From Pseudomonas asplenii (GTDB lineage: Bacteria > Pseudomonadota > Gammaproteobacteria > Pseudomonadales > Pseudomonadaceae), in the NCBI RefSeq assembly GCF_900105475.1, contig NZ_LT629777.1, positions 2,542,001 through 2,606,000 on the forward strand: 64,000 nt of DNA. The letters are read 5' to 3'. Position numbers and translations under genes: made by a program. The notes under the pieces are model-generated. The model searched no databases. It was not told the DNA's origin and saw only the letters and a program-made list of their open reading frames with translations. Of this stretch, positions 51,168-60,311 are shown one piece after another; position 1 is the stretch's first letter; every line of letters begins with the position of its first letter.

Positions 51168-53032
51168 ACAACCTGCAATTTTGTGCTTCTCGACTTGATG
51201 CTTTTCTCGAGTGGCTGACGCCCTCATGGTCGAACCAGGATCTGACCGTTCGGCTGATCGGTGACAATAGCCTGGCCAGGGATCTGGCTGATGCTGCGCA
51301 GGCTCAGGGCATCCGGCTGTTGCGCGAGTTGCCCCGAGGGGACGAAATATCCGCTGGACCGCAGCAGATCATCTTCACTGAAAATGACGGCCAGCGCCTG
51401 GCTGAACAACTGCTCTCCTGTGTCGGTATGAGCGATGTTTCCCTTCTGGCACCCATCACCGATCACCATTTCAGCCGCCGTCCACTGTTCCTGGTTTCCA
51501 TCCCGAAATCGGGTACCCACCTGCTCTATGAACTGGCCCGGGCCCTGGGGTATCAGGAAGGCGTGGTATTGCCGGAGTTTCCCAAGCCGCAAACCTGGTA
51601 CTGCGTCGAGTACAGTAATTCGCATACGGTCGCGGCCGATTTCTTCGTCGACAGCGTGCGGCGTTCCAGCTTCGGCAATCGCCACCATGCATTCCTGTCT
51701 TCGCCGGCACTGTTCATGTACCGACATCCTCTGGATATCCTGGTGTCCGAGGCCAATTACTATGAGCGTGAAGGCAAGACTACGTTTGCCGGCTGGCTGA
51801 GTGGGCTCGATGTGGCTGGGCGGATAACCCGCCTGCTGGACGACAACTGGTTGCTGGGTTCGCTTCGACAGCGGGTGGGTGGTTTCCTGCCGTGGCTGGA
51901 CTTCCCCAATGTCGCCTCGCTTTCCTTCGAGGAACTGATCGGTGCCGCCGGTGGCGGGCGAGAAGCGGATCAACTGCGCCTGATCTGGTCTATCCAGCTC
52001 AAGCTCCAGGCTCCCGGCTCGCCGGCAACTATTGCCGCAAGGCTGTTCAATCCGCAATCCGCCACGTTCCGTTCGGGCCAGATTGGCGGATTTCAGCGAG
52101 AGATGGCTGTGGCGGATATTGCCCGCTTCGTCGAGCATAACCAGGACCTGCTGGCAACCCTGGGATATCCCCTCGACGGCACCATGGACTTGCCGGCCAA
52201 CCGGCGCAAACGCCAGTCTTTGCCGCTACGTTATGCGGCCGAGCGGTTCGACGAGACACCTATTCTGTTGGAGGGTGATTTTTTCGGGTGCAATCTGGTG
52301 CGCTTCAGGCGACGCCTGTATGCCCTGCCTTTGCAGGGTGGGGCTGTTGATTTGCGCAACTGGACCGAGGCGCAACTGGAAACCTTGCCTTCGGCGGCGT
52401 CGATTGGCGAGCTCAAGGCCTTGCTGTTTCTGGGCCGGAGCGCTTTCCAGGAGCGGCAGACCGTTCTGCAGGAAATATCCCGTCTACTGGCTGGGCGTCC
52501 TGTCGAGCCTGAGGAGGGGCCGGTGCTTGTGTCGGCCTATAACGGCTTCAATGTGTTCAGGATGCAGCAGCGTTTCGTCGGGCTACGCCAGGCCGCTGGC
52601 CCCATGGATCTTTCCGGCAGTTTGCAAACCCTGCTCAAGCGCTATCCGGGCAGCGACTTGCTGGTCGCCAGAACGCAGGAGGAGTTGGCCGAGCACATCG
52701 ATGGCTTATCCATGGTGATGCGTTGGTACGACGCGCACAGAGAGTTGCAGGAACAGGTGCAGAATAGCGGCCATGAATGGGTGGATCAGTTAGCGCATAC
52801 CAATGCGCGTATCGACGCGATGGAACCGTTGATGTGCAGCTACGAATCCCTGAAAGAGGACGGGATTGTCCAGCAGGGACAGGCACTCCATACCAGTCGT
52901 GAACTTGCGGACCAGTTGGCGCGGGCCAACGCGCGTCTCGACACAATGGAACAGATTCTGCGTCGTCTGAACCAACCTTGGTGGCAGCGCCTGTGGAACC
53001 GACTCACCAGCAAGCCAGGAGGGCAATCATGA
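51164..53032 (+). CDS. Sulfotransferase with two copies of the shared module and a coiled-coil tail
   Basis: The 622-residue protein shows SIPKSGTHLL (residues 112-121), a clear PAPS 5'-phosphosulfate loop, and MYRHPLDILVS (185-195), the 3'-phosphate motif. These make a sulfotransferase domain at about 105-345. Two module copies follow: CNLVRFRRRLYALPLQGG at 376-393 and FNVFRMQQRFVGLRQAAG at 462-479. The tail has two related heptad stretches (QLAHTNARIDAME and QLARANARLDTME) ending in a Trp/Arg-rich PWWQRLW segment that could touch the membrane. Residues 1-100 look like a small alpha/beta domain of unknown role. It overlaps both neighbours by four bases. Confidence 0.75.
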   Translation: MNNLQFCASRLDAFLEWLTPSWSNQDLTVRLIGDNSLARDLADAAQAQGIRLLRELPRGDEISAGPQQIIFTENDGQRLAEQLLSCVGMSDVSLLAPITDHHFSRRPLFLVSIPKSGTHLLYELARALGYQEGVVLPEFPKPQTWYCVEYSNSHTVAADFFVDSVRRSSFGNRHHAFLSSPALFMYRHPLDILVSEANYYEREGKTTFAGWLSGLDVAGRITRLLDDNWLLGSLRQRVGGFLPWLDFPNVASLSFEELIGAAGGGREADQLRLIWSIQLKLQAPGSPATIAARLFNPQSATFRSGQIGGFQREMAVADIARFVEHNQDLLATLGYPLDGTMDLPANRRKRQSLPLRYAAERFDETPILLEGDFFGCNLVRFRRRLYALPLQGGAVDLRNWTEAQLETLPSAASIGELKALLFLGRSAFQERQTVLQEISRLLAGRPVEPEEGPVLVSAYNGFNVFRMQQRFVGLRQAAGPMDLSGSLQTLLKRYPGSDLLVARTQEELAEHIDGLSMVMRWYDAHRELQEQVQNSGHEWVDQLAHTNARIDAMEPLMCSYESLKEDGIVQQGQALHTSRELADQLARANARLDTMEQILRRLNQPWWQRLWNRLTSKPGGQS

Positions 53033-54963
53033 GTCAATTGTCAGTGGCCGTTCCCTGGAACCAGAGTCACTATATTCCCTGGCGTGGGTGCCATCCGATG
53101 TATCGTGCGCTGTTCGAGTCGATGCCCGAAGCAGTGAGCGTCAGCCTCTGGGACAACGTTGCCTTGCGGCATCAGTTGGAGCAGTCCGTGCAGGTTCGCC
53201 AGCGTTTGCTGGCGGGGTTGGCGAGCCAGCACCATAAACAGTGGCCCAAGCCCTACATGACTCACTTCGATCCTGAAAACCGCTTGCTGACGCAGGCGCT
53301 GCCGGGTCATATCGAGTTTTTTCATTCTATTGCGTTTCCCAGCCTGACCCGGCCCTTTGTCTTGCATTGCGAGTCGTTACGGGGGCTGTTTGCGCCGTGG
53401 GCTGCGTCGCCAGCTACTCTGCGCGAGCAATTGCCGCTTATTCGTGAGCATTACCGTGCATTGCTGGGAGGGCCATTGTGCCTGGGGGTTTTTTCTTCGC
53501 AGCCGAATACGCTCGCAGCGCTGAAGGATTTCCTGGGGTTGCCGAAGTTGGAGTCAAGGTTGTTCCACTCCCCTATCGGTTTGCCCGTTTCCACGGCCCA
53601 GGCTCGCAGCAGGCTTCCCGAGAAACCTGAGCTTGTTCATCCGCGATTTCTGTTCGTATCGGTTGCGGATCACGAAAGTGACTTTTTTATTGGCGGTGGA
53701 CACCGTGTCCTGCGTTTCTGGAAGGCATTCTGCGCTGCCGGTCACAGCGGTTTGCTCAGCATGGCTTGCGAGCGCCCGGACGCCCAGGCCCTGGCGGCCT
53801 CGGGCGTGGATCTGGCATTTGTAGAACAGGAGACCGGTCGAAGCATCATTTGGGCCAGCCCTTCGCAGGTAGATATCGAGGCCTTGATGGCGGGTTCGCA
53901 CGTTCTCCTGCAACCAGCCGATGTACCGTGTTTGTTCGATATGCTCCAAGCCATGAGCCTGGGGTGCGTCCCTGTCGTCGCCGCGCTTCGCGGGCTGGAT
54001 CAGTATCTGCAGGACGGCCAGGACGGTTTGTGCATTGGTGTCGAGCCCGAAGTGCCGGAGCCATGGCTGTATCCCGTGCGCCAGGCGCACGAGGAAGCCT
54101 CACTTGTCGATGAGCTGCTGGCTCGTGTTCCGGGCTTGTTGCTGCCGCAGACTTACCTGGCGTTGCAGGCCTGTGGTCATCGCAAGGCTGTTACGCAGCA
54201 TTCCGGGCCGGCGTTTGCCGAGACATTCTGGGCGCGGGTCCGTCAGCTTTACGCGGAACGCGTGATGACGTCCCCTTCTGCGAATGGTTCGATTACGCCG
54301 CTCATCGAGGGCGGGCTACTCGATGAGGCGGGCCTGACACGTGTATTCCGCCTGGACGCGCGCCCACGGTTGAGGATCAACACCGGGCTGCGCAGTGTCT
54401 GGTCCGTGGGCGGGTGTTTCGTGCTGATGGAAGGGAACTCCTCCTCGCAGCCTCCTGACTGGTCGATACTGGCCCAGTACACTCGGACTCAGGCACCATC
54501 CGTTGTATGGGCCAACAGCCTGCTTGAGCTGGCAGGAGCCTATCTGCCACAGGAGGGGAGGATCGACCAGCCCGAACCGTCGGCACTGGTGAAGATGCTG
54601 TCGAGATGGCTGATGCCTTTTCCCCGCCTGCATAGTCAATGCTCGCAATGGCTGCGTCGTTATCGTCGTGCGCAGCAGTCGCAAATGACCAGCCTCCCTC
54701 ATCCGCAGGCCGCGGCAGAGCAGCCTCATCTGGTCGTGGAAGGCTTCCATGGTTACAACATCATCCGCTACGCAAAGCGCTTTCACGCCATCTTGCAAAG
54801 TGACGGCGCTTTCGAGCCCGAGCATCTGGGGACTTCGCGTTACAGCCGATACCACAGTGGTGTGGACTTGCAGGCTGTCGAGCAGTCGGTGATCGCCAAT
54901 CTGGCCGCCGAGGCAGCGTGCGAGGCTCCTGAGAATCCATCGTCTGCGGCACACAGGAGTTGA
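53029..54963 (+). CDS. Glycosyltransferase (GT-B, GT4-like) with C-terminal shared module
   Basis: The 644-residue protein has a GT-B half in which EALMAGSHVLLQPADVPC and AMSLGCVPVVAALRGLDQYL resemble the nucleotide-sugar-binding end of GT4 enzymes. The N-terminal 200 residues are not recognisable. Residues 564-625 carry the module shared with the two preceding proteins (YNIIRYAKRFHAILQSDG at 576-593). AGGAGG lies 6 bases before ATG 53029, which overlaps the preceding stop. It probably adds a sugar on the cytoplasmic face; donor and acceptor are unknown. Confidence 0.65.
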   Translation: MSQLSVAVPWNQSHYIPWRGCHPMYRALFESMPEAVSVSLWDNVALRHQLEQSVQVRQRLLAGLASQHHKQWPKPYMTHFDPENRLLTQALPGHIEFFHSIAFPSLTRPFVLHCESLRGLFAPWAASPATLREQLPLIREHYRALLGGPLCLGVFSSQPNTLAALKDFLGLPKLESRLFHSPIGLPVSTAQARSRLPEKPELVHPRFLFVSVADHESDFFIGGGHRVLRFWKAFCAAGHSGLLSMACERPDAQALAASGVDLAFVEQETGRSIIWASPSQVDIEALMAGSHVLLQPADVPCLFDMLQAMSLGCVPVVAALRGLDQYLQDGQDGLCIGVEPEVPEPWLYPVRQAHEEASLVDELLARVPGLLLPQTYLALQACGHRKAVTQHSGPAFAETFWARVRQLYAERVMTSPSANGSITPLIEGGLLDEAGLTRVFRLDARPRLRINTGLRSVWSVGGCFVLMEGNSSSQPPDWSILAQYTRTQAPSVVWANSLLELAGAYLPQEGRIDQPEPSALVKMLSRWLMPFPRLHSQCSQWLRRYRRAQQSQMTSLPHPQAAAEQPHLVVEGFHGYNIIRYAKRFHAILQSDGAFEPEHLGTSRYSRYHSGVDLQAVEQSVIANLAAEAACEAPENPSSAAHRS

Positions 54964-54965
54964 AC

Positions 54966-55973
54966 ATGGCACCGTTCAATGCAAAGCCACCGGTTCATCT
55001 CTGGGTCTATAACCACTCCTTCTACGGTATCAGCGACCAGGTCGATTTTCTGGTGATGGCATTGCAGCAACAGGGTTATCCGGTCAGCGTCGGCAAGCGC
55101 CCCAGCGACAGTCGCTTGAACATCGTCATCGAGAACTTTTCCGAGAGCACCCGGGACACCCTCATCGATTTCTGTGAAGCGCGTGGCAAGCGCGTGGCCG
55201 TCATCATGACCGAACACCTCGACTTCGTGGACAATCAGATACTGATCCACGGCGACCCGCTCTGGAATAACAATGACTATATGCATCCGGCCGTGCAGGT
55301 GGCTCGTATCCAGCATCTGTTCGAGTGCCTGCCGCATATCTGTGCTTTTCTGATGTTGGGGGACCTTCCCCAACTGATCAACATGGACCGGTTGTTGCCT
55401 GGTGTACCTGTCCGTGCGATCGGTTTCCCTTCGCTACCGAAAGTCGCTCCCGATCCGGCCGTTTCCGCACAGAGCGATCTTTTGTTTACTGGAGCCGTTA
55501 CCGATTATCGGGGTCGCATGCTCGACATGTTGCGCGGCGAAGGCTTCTCGATCGCTTGTCCGGAACGTTTCGTTTCCCGTGGCCAACGCGATGCCCTGAA
55601 CCGCTCGGCCCGGTTGGTTCTCAATATTCCTCAGCGTCTGGATTGGCGCTGGTTGTCACTGATGCGTATTATCGCCGCCCTCAGGGTGGGGAAGGTGACG
55701 GTTTCCCTGGGCACGGCCGATACCTCGCAGATTGCCGCCTGCTGCCCTCAAATCAATCTGGAGCAACCCGACTGGCTCCAGGTTCTGCGTGATCATGTGG
55801 AAGGCACGGATGCTCTGTATGTCCGTATGCATGCAGAGTATGAGGCCATGGCGGCGAGGTTCATGCTGGAGCACCCTTTTCCGCATGATCTCTTCGATTA
55901 CTGGCAAATGATTGATCGTGTGCCTTATTCCGGAAGTGGAGATGAAAGATGGACGCAGAGTTATCCACAATGA
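54966..55973 (+). CDS. Putative glycosyltransferase, family unassigned
   Basis: The 335-residue soluble protein starts with PVHLWVYNHSFYGISDQVDF and contains LLFTGAVTDYRGRMLDML and SARLVLNIPQRLDWRWLSLM. The latter two look like the strand-helix units of the second Rossmann domain of CgeB-like or GT4-like glycosyltransferases. The usual E-x7-E motif is not obvious. AGGAG lies 6 bases before ATG 54966, 2 bases after the preceding stop. The end overlaps the next gene by 25 bases. Given its company it is likely to act in glycan assembly, but this is mostly context. Confidence 0.5.
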   Translation: MAPFNAKPPVHLWVYNHSFYGISDQVDFLVMALQQQGYPVSVGKRPSDSRLNIVIENFSESTRDTLIDFCEARGKRVAVIMTEHLDFVDNQILIHGDPLWNNNDYMHPAVQVARIQHLFECLPHICAFLMLGDLPQLINMDRLLPGVPVRAIGFPSLPKVAPDPAVSAQSDLLFTGAVTDYRGRMLDMLRGEGFSIACPERFVSRGQRDALNRSARLVLNIPQRLDWRWLSLMRIIAALRVGKVTVSLGTADTSQIAACCPQINLEQPDWLQVLRDHVEGTDALYVRMHAEYEAMAARFMLEHPFPHDLFDYWQMIDRVPYSGSGDERWTQSYPQ

Positions 55974-56911
55974 AGCGTACTGTCATACCTGCCACGGTGG
56001 TGGCTCCCGTATCCGAGGCACAGGAACAGGATTTGTTGATCTCCCTGCTGCTGCCGACCCGTGGTCGCCCGGAGTTGGTCGAGCGTTTTTTTGCGAGCGT
56101 GGTTGCCACGGCCGAGTGTCTGGCTGCAGTGGAGGTTATCCTTTGTGTGGACGAGGATGATCCCGGGAGTCACCATCTGCATTGCGATGCAGTGCATACG
56201 GTGCGGCTGATAGGCCCCAACCAGTCCATGGGTGCTTATAACACCGCTTGTCTGCGTGCCTCTCGCGGGCAGATCATCGTATTGGTCAACGATGACATGG
56301 TCATGCGTACTCCGGGCTGGGATCGGGAACTCAGGGCCTTGGACAAACGCTTCGCGGACCGGGTCTATCTCGGCTACTGCAACGACCTTTTGAAAAAGGG
56401 CGGTTTGGCCACGTTCCCCATTCTCTCGCGTACGACCTGCGAATTACTGGTCGACCCTTACCCGGCAGCCTATGCTGGCGCATTCATTGACTTTCATCTG
56501 TTCGATATCTTCAAGCGCATTCAGCATGAGGGTTTTGACCGCATTGTCTATCTGGACGACGTGATTTTTGAACATCTGCATTATCGGACGGGCAAGGCTG
56601 AGTTCGACGAAACCTACAGCAAACGTGGGCGCTTCAAGGATGATCCCATTTTTATCACCTTGAGCGACAATCGACGCGACGCCGCCAGGCGCGTCGTTCG
56701 TGCGTTACGCGGGGAGTCTGTGGGCGAGGCGGTTTTGAGTGGCGCGTCCGGGGAGGAGCCTGCGAAGGAGCGGGGGGCCGTGTTTTTCTACTTCAGGAAA
56801 ATCTTTCTTGACCGGCAATTGCCGTTGCGTTGGCGCACCTATTTATGGATCTGGTTCACCCTGCGCCATTCGGCGGCACATGGTCTACTGAGACACTTTG
56901 TCAAAGGGTGA
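55949..56911 (+). CDS. Family 2-like glycosyltransferase (GT-A)
   Basis: The 320-residue protein has the GT-A start LISLLLPTRGRPELVERFF, the VEVILCVDEDD strand, NTACLRASRGQIIVLVNDDM with the metal-binding DD, and a VYLDDVIFEHLHYR acceptor-side region. It is expected to transfer a sugar from an NDP donor in the cytoplasm. The C-terminal 40 residues are basic and aromatic (WRTYLWIWFTLRHSAAHG), possibly a membrane contact. ATG 55949 has GGAG 7 bases upstream; ATG 55970 is the alternative. It is the last transferase before cysC. Confidence 0.8.
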   Translation: MDAELSTMKRTVIPATVVAPVSEAQEQDLLISLLLPTRGRPELVERFFASVVATAECLAAVEVILCVDEDDPGSHHLHCDAVHTVRLIGPNQSMGAYNTACLRASRGQIIVLVNDDMVMRTPGWDRELRALDKRFADRVYLGYCNDLLKKGGLATFPILSRTTCELLVDPYPAAYAGAFIDFHLFDIFKRIQHEGFDRIVYLDDVIFEHLHYRTGKAEFDETYSKRGRFKDDPIFITLSDNRRDAARRVVRALRGESVGEAVLSGASGEEPAKERGAVFFYFRKIFLDRQLPLRWRTYLWIWFTLRHSAAHGLLRHFVKG

Positions 56912-56977
56912 GCTTTTTGATTCCGTTACGAAACGGGTGCTGTGCACCTGTCGGGTTCAATGCTGGAGAAGCAATTG

Positions 56978-57628
56978 ATGAGCAGTGACGAAACCAGACG
57001 TCTGTCCGAACCGGCGGAGCGCGATCTTTACTGGCAGTCGATCGAGATCGACAAGAGTGCCCACGCTACTCTCATGGGGCAAAAACCTGTCGTATTGTGG
57101 TTTACCGGGCTCTCCGCCGCGGGTAAAACCACCGTCGCCAACCTGGTGGAAAAACGTCTTCATGCGCTGGGAAGGCATAGTTATCTGCTCGATGGCGATA
57201 ATGTACGCCAAGGGCTGAATGCCGATCTTGGATTCAGCGATGAGGACCGGGCGGAGAACATTCGCCGCGTTGCGCATGTCGCGAAATTGATGGTGGATGC
57301 GGGATTGATCACGTTGGTCTCGTTCATCTCGCCTTTTCGTGCCGAGCGGGTAATGGCTCGGGCTTTGTTCGAAGAGCACGAATTCTACGAGATATTCATC
57401 GACACGCCGTTGGCGGTTGCCGAGGAGCGTGATCCCAAGGGGCTGTACAAGAAGGCGCGAAGCGGCCAGCTCAAGAGTTTCACTGGCATCGATTCGGTCT
57501 ACGAAGCGCCTGAAAGCCCTGACATCCGTATCGAAACAGTGCACATGAGTGCGCAGGAAGCGGCCACTCATGTGGTGGATTACCTGATTCGCCAGGGTTG
57601 CCTGTCTGTTGGGCAGGCTGTTTCCTAG
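56978..57628 (+). CDS. cysC: Adenylylsulfate (APS) kinase
   Basis: The 216-residue CysC-type kinase has Walker A GLSAAGKTT (about 44-52), YLLDGDNVRQGLNADLGFS, ENIRRVAHVAKLM and FISPFRAERVMAR. DPKGLYKKARSGQLKSFTGI forms the APS-binding lid. It makes PAPS, the sulfate donor needed by the two sulfotransferase-like proteins upstream. No cysD or cysN is present here, so APS must come from elsewhere in the chromosome. I choose ATG 56978 (GGAG 9 bases upstream); ATG 56960 is possible. A strong terminator follows, closing the cluster. Confidence 0.93.
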   Translation: MSSDETRRLSEPAERDLYWQSIEIDKSAHATLMGQKPVVLWFTGLSAAGKTTVANLVEKRLHALGRHSYLLDGDNVRQGLNADLGFSDEDRAENIRRVAHVAKLMVDAGLITLVSFISPFRAERVMARALFEEHEFYEIFIDTPLAVAEERDPKGLYKKARSGQLKSFTGIDSVYEAPESPDIRIETVHMSAQEAATHVVDYLIRQGCLSVGQAVS

Positions 57629-57651
57629 CCCCTGTTGCGTACAGTCAGATA

Positions 57652-57682
57652 CGAAAACGCCGCGATCAACGCGGCGTTTTCG
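57652..57682. terminator. Bidirectional rho-independent terminator between cysC and ychF
   Basis: A perfect 13-base stem (57652-57664 with 57670-57682) encloses loop ATCAA, with AAAA on one side and TTTT on the other. It can end both the glycan operon and the converging ychF transcript. Confidence 0.85.
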
Positions 57683-57703
57683 TTCCAGAGGGAGTGTCGT
57701 GGG

Positions 57704-58804
57704 TTACACGTTGAAGCGGAAGTGCATCACATCACCGTCCTTGACGATGTACTCCTTGCCTTCCAGGCGCCATTTACCGGCTTCCTTGGTGCCCGCTTCG
57801 CCCTTGTACTGGATGAAGTCGTTGTAGGCGATCACTTCGGCACGGATGAAACCTTTTTCGAAGTCGGTATGGATCACGCCAGCGGCTTGTGGGGCGGTGG
57901 CGCCGACGCGCACGGTCCAGGCGCGGACTTCTTCGACACCGGCGGTGAAGTAGGTCTGCAGGTTGAGCATTTCGTAACCGGCGCGGATCACGCGGTTCAG
58001 ACCAGGCTCTTCGAGGCCCAGGGCTTCGAGGAACATGTCTTTCTCTTCACCGTCGTCCAGCTCGGCGATTTCCGCTTCGATCTTGTTGCACACCGGTACC
58101 ACGACTGCGCCTTCCTCGGCGGCAATGGCTTTCACCACGTCCAGCAGTGGGTTGTTTTCGAAGCCGTCTTCGGCAACGTTGGCGATGTACATCACCGGCT
58201 TGGTGGTCAGCAGGTGGAAGCCGCGGATCACGGCTTTCTCGTCCACGCTCATGTTCTTCATCAGGCTGCGTGCCGGCTTGCCTTCGGTGAAGTGGGTGAT
58301 CAACTGCTCCAGCAGGCCTTTCTGGACCACGGCTTCCTTGTCGCCGCCCTTGGCGTTGCGCGCGACCTTCTGCAGTTGCTTCTCGCAGCTTTCGAGGTCG
58401 GCGAAGATCAGTTCCAGGTCGATGATCTCGATGTCGCGTTTCGGGTCGACGCTGTTGGCGACGTGAATCACGTTCTCGTCTTCGAAACAGCGGACCACGT
58501 GGGCGATGGCATCGGTTTCACGGATGTTGGCCAGGAACTTGTTGCCCAGGCCTTCGCCCTTCGAGGCACCGGCCACGAGGCCTGCGATGTCGACGAATTC
58601 CATGGTGGTCGGCAGGATGCGCTTGGGATTGACGATTTCGGCCAACGCCTGCAGGCGCGGATCCGGCATCGGCACGATGCCGCTGTTCGGCTCGATGGTG
58701 CAGAAGGGGAAGTTTTCCGCCGCGATGCCGGATTTGGTCAGGGCGTTGAACAGGGTGGATTTGCCGACGTTGGGCAAGCCGACGATGCCGCAGTTGAATC
58801 CCAT
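57704..58804 (-). CDS. ychF: Redox-regulated ATPase YchF (Obg-like)
   Basis: The 366-residue P-loop protein has G1 [15 protein letters not shown] at the N-terminus, [20 protein letters not shown] (G3 and switch 2), [10 protein letters not shown] in place of the GTP-selective NKxD, and a C-terminal TGS domain ([14 protein letters not shown]). The altered G4 gives ATP preference. It binds ribosomes and takes part in translation and oxidative-stress response. In Pseudomonas it follows pth, as here (22 bases). Confidence 0.96.
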   Translation of the reverse strand: MGFNCGIVGLPNVGKSTLFNALTKSGIAAENFPFCTIEPNSGIVPMPDPRLQALAEIVNPKRILPTTMEFVDIAGLVAGASKGEGLGNKFLANIRETDAIAHVVRCFEDENVIHVANSVDPKRDIEIIDLELIFADLESCEKQLQKVARNAKGGDKEAVVQKGLLEQLITHFTEGKPARSLMKNMSVDEKAVIRGFHLLTTKPVMYIANVAEDGFENNPLLDVVKAIAAEEGAVVVPVCNKIEAEIAELDDGEEKDMFLEALGLEEPGLNRVIRAGYEMLNLQTYFTAGVEEVRAWTVRVGATAPQAAGVIHTDFEKGFIRAEVIAYNDFIQYKGEAGTKEAGKWRLEGKEYIVKDGDVMHFRFNV

Positions 58805-58826
58805 AGTGTTTCCCCTCGGGTAAGAG

Positions 58827-59411
58827 TCAGGCCTTCTGGGTGTGCAGGTTTTTCATCGCGCGGTTCCATTCACCGGCGAGGATATCCGGCAGCACGCCGA
58901 GGGCAAAATCGATGCTGGCATCGAGTTTTTCCTGTTCGGCGCGTGGCGCACGACCCAGGACAAAATTTGAAACCATGCTTGCAACGCCCGGGTGGCCAAT
59001 GCCGAGCCGCAAGCGGTGAAAGGTATTCTGATTGCCGAGCTGCGCGATGATGTCACGCAGACCGTTATGACCGCCGTGCCCGCCGCCTTGCTTGAGCTTG
59101 GCAATGCCGGGTGGCAGGTCGAGTTCGTCATGCGCCACGAGGATCTCTTCGGGTTTGATTCGGAAGAATCCAGCCAATGCCGAAACAGCCTGGCCGCTAC
59201 GGTTCATGTAGGTGGTGGGAATCAGCAGACGAACATCCTGACCCTGGTGACTGAAGCGCCCGGTCAGGCCGAAATATTTGCGATCGGCCACGAGGTTGAT
59301 GCCTTGTGCCGAGGCGATGCGCTCAACAAAAAGGGCCCCCGCGTTATGCCGGGTCTGTTCGTATTCGGTGCCTGGATTACCCAGGCCAACGATCAGTTTG
59401 ATGGCAGTCAC
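58827..59411 (-). CDS. pth: Peptidyl-tRNA hydrolase
   Basis: The 194-residue enzyme recycles peptidyl-tRNA dropped by ribosomes. Catalytic residues are visible in [20 protein letters not shown] (Asn and His), [14 protein letters not shown] (Asn), [13 protein letters not shown] (Asp) and [12 protein letters not shown]. Translation should begin at the GTG at 59411 (MTAIKL), giving the normal length; no ATG is in the right place. It sits between rplY and ychF on the same strand, the conserved order. Confidence 0.95.
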   Translation of the reverse strand: MTAIKLIVGLGNPGTEYEQTRHNAGALFVERIASAQGINLVADRKYFGLTGRFSHQGQDVRLLIPTTYMNRSGQAVSALAGFFRIKPEEILVAHDELDLPPGIAKLKQGGGHGGHNGLRDIIAQLGNQNTFHRLRLGIGHPGVASMVSNFVLGRAPRAEQEKLDASIDFALGVLPDILAGEWNRAMKNLHTQKA

Positions 59412-59582
59412 GACAGGGGCCCTTCTGTGGAATGGTGGATAACAACGCCGCAACTGGTGAAATCGGCGGTGAAAGTGGACGAAAAATGCTCATTTACCAT
59501 GATGGTAACTTCGCATTCTCGCCCGCTTTCTCGCTACGTTCCAGTCCGCGATGTTTCCAGTCACTCCGGCGTCAGAGTGAAA

Positions 59583-60176
59583 TTACTCTGCAGCGCCTTC
59601 TTCTGGTGCAACGCGTGGAGCGTGAACGTTGGCAACAGCCTTGTCGTCACCGTGAGCCAGAGCGACGAACTCAACGCCTTTCGGTGCTTTCAGGTCGGAC
59701 AGGTGAATGATCGAACCGACTTCGGCGTTGGCCAGGTCGACTTCGATGAATTCAGGCAGGTCCTTGGCTTCGCAGGAAACTTCGATCTCGTTCACAACGT
59801 GGGAGATCTCGCCGCCTTTCTTCACTGGAGCAGCTTCGTTGATGAAGTGCACAGGAACGGTAGCGGTCAGTTTCTTGCCGGCAACAACGCGCACGAAGTC
59901 AGCGTGCAGGATGAACTGCTTGGCTGGGTGACGTTGCAGAGCCTTGACGATCACGTTTTGCTTGGTGCCACCGACGTTCAGTTCGATCACGTGGCTGAAA
60001 GCAGCCTCGTCTTCGAACAACTTGGCGATTTCTTTCGCCAGGATGGTGATGGACTCAGGAGCCTTGTCGCCACCGTATACAACGGCAGGAACCTGGCTGG
60101 CGAGACGACGCAGGCGGCGGCTCGCACCTTTCCCCAGGTCGTTACGCGCTTCGGCGTTCAGGGTAAAATTAGTCAT
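59583..60176 (-). CDS. rplY: 50S ribosomal protein L25 / general stress protein Ctc
   Basis: The 197-residue long-form L25 has an N-terminal 5S-rRNA-binding domain ([20 protein letters not shown]) and a C-terminal TL5/Ctc domain (about residues 95-185). The short E. coli L25 lacks the second domain. ATG 60176 has GGAG 8 bases upstream. A strong terminator separates it from prs upstream, so it has its own promoter. Confidence 0.95.
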   Translation of the reverse strand: MTNFTLNAEARNDLGKGASRRLRRLASQVPAVVYGGDKAPESITILAKEIAKLFEDEAAFSHVIELNVGGTKQNVIVKALQRHPAKQFILHADFVRVVAGKKLTATVPVHFINEAAPVKKGGEISHVVNEIEVSCEAKDLPEFIEVDLANAEVGSIIHLSDLKAPKGVEFVALAHGDDKAVANVHAPRVAPEEGAAE

Positions 60177-60237
60177 GTTGTATCTCCAAAATAGCCATCT
60201 TCCGAGCACGTCTGCGACCGACGTGAGCGGTATGGGC

Positions 60238-60275
60238 AAAAAAGCCCCGCCCCAACATGAGTGTTGGGGCGGGGC
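60238..60275 (-). terminator. Rho-independent terminator of prs
   Basis: A perfect 14-base GC-rich stem (60244-60257 with 60262-60275, loop of four) is followed on the minus strand by six T (60243-60238), 37 bases after the prs stop. Confidence 0.9.
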
Positions 60276-60311
60276 GCTTTACGTCAACGAGGTGTTCGCG
60301 GGGCTTGGCCC

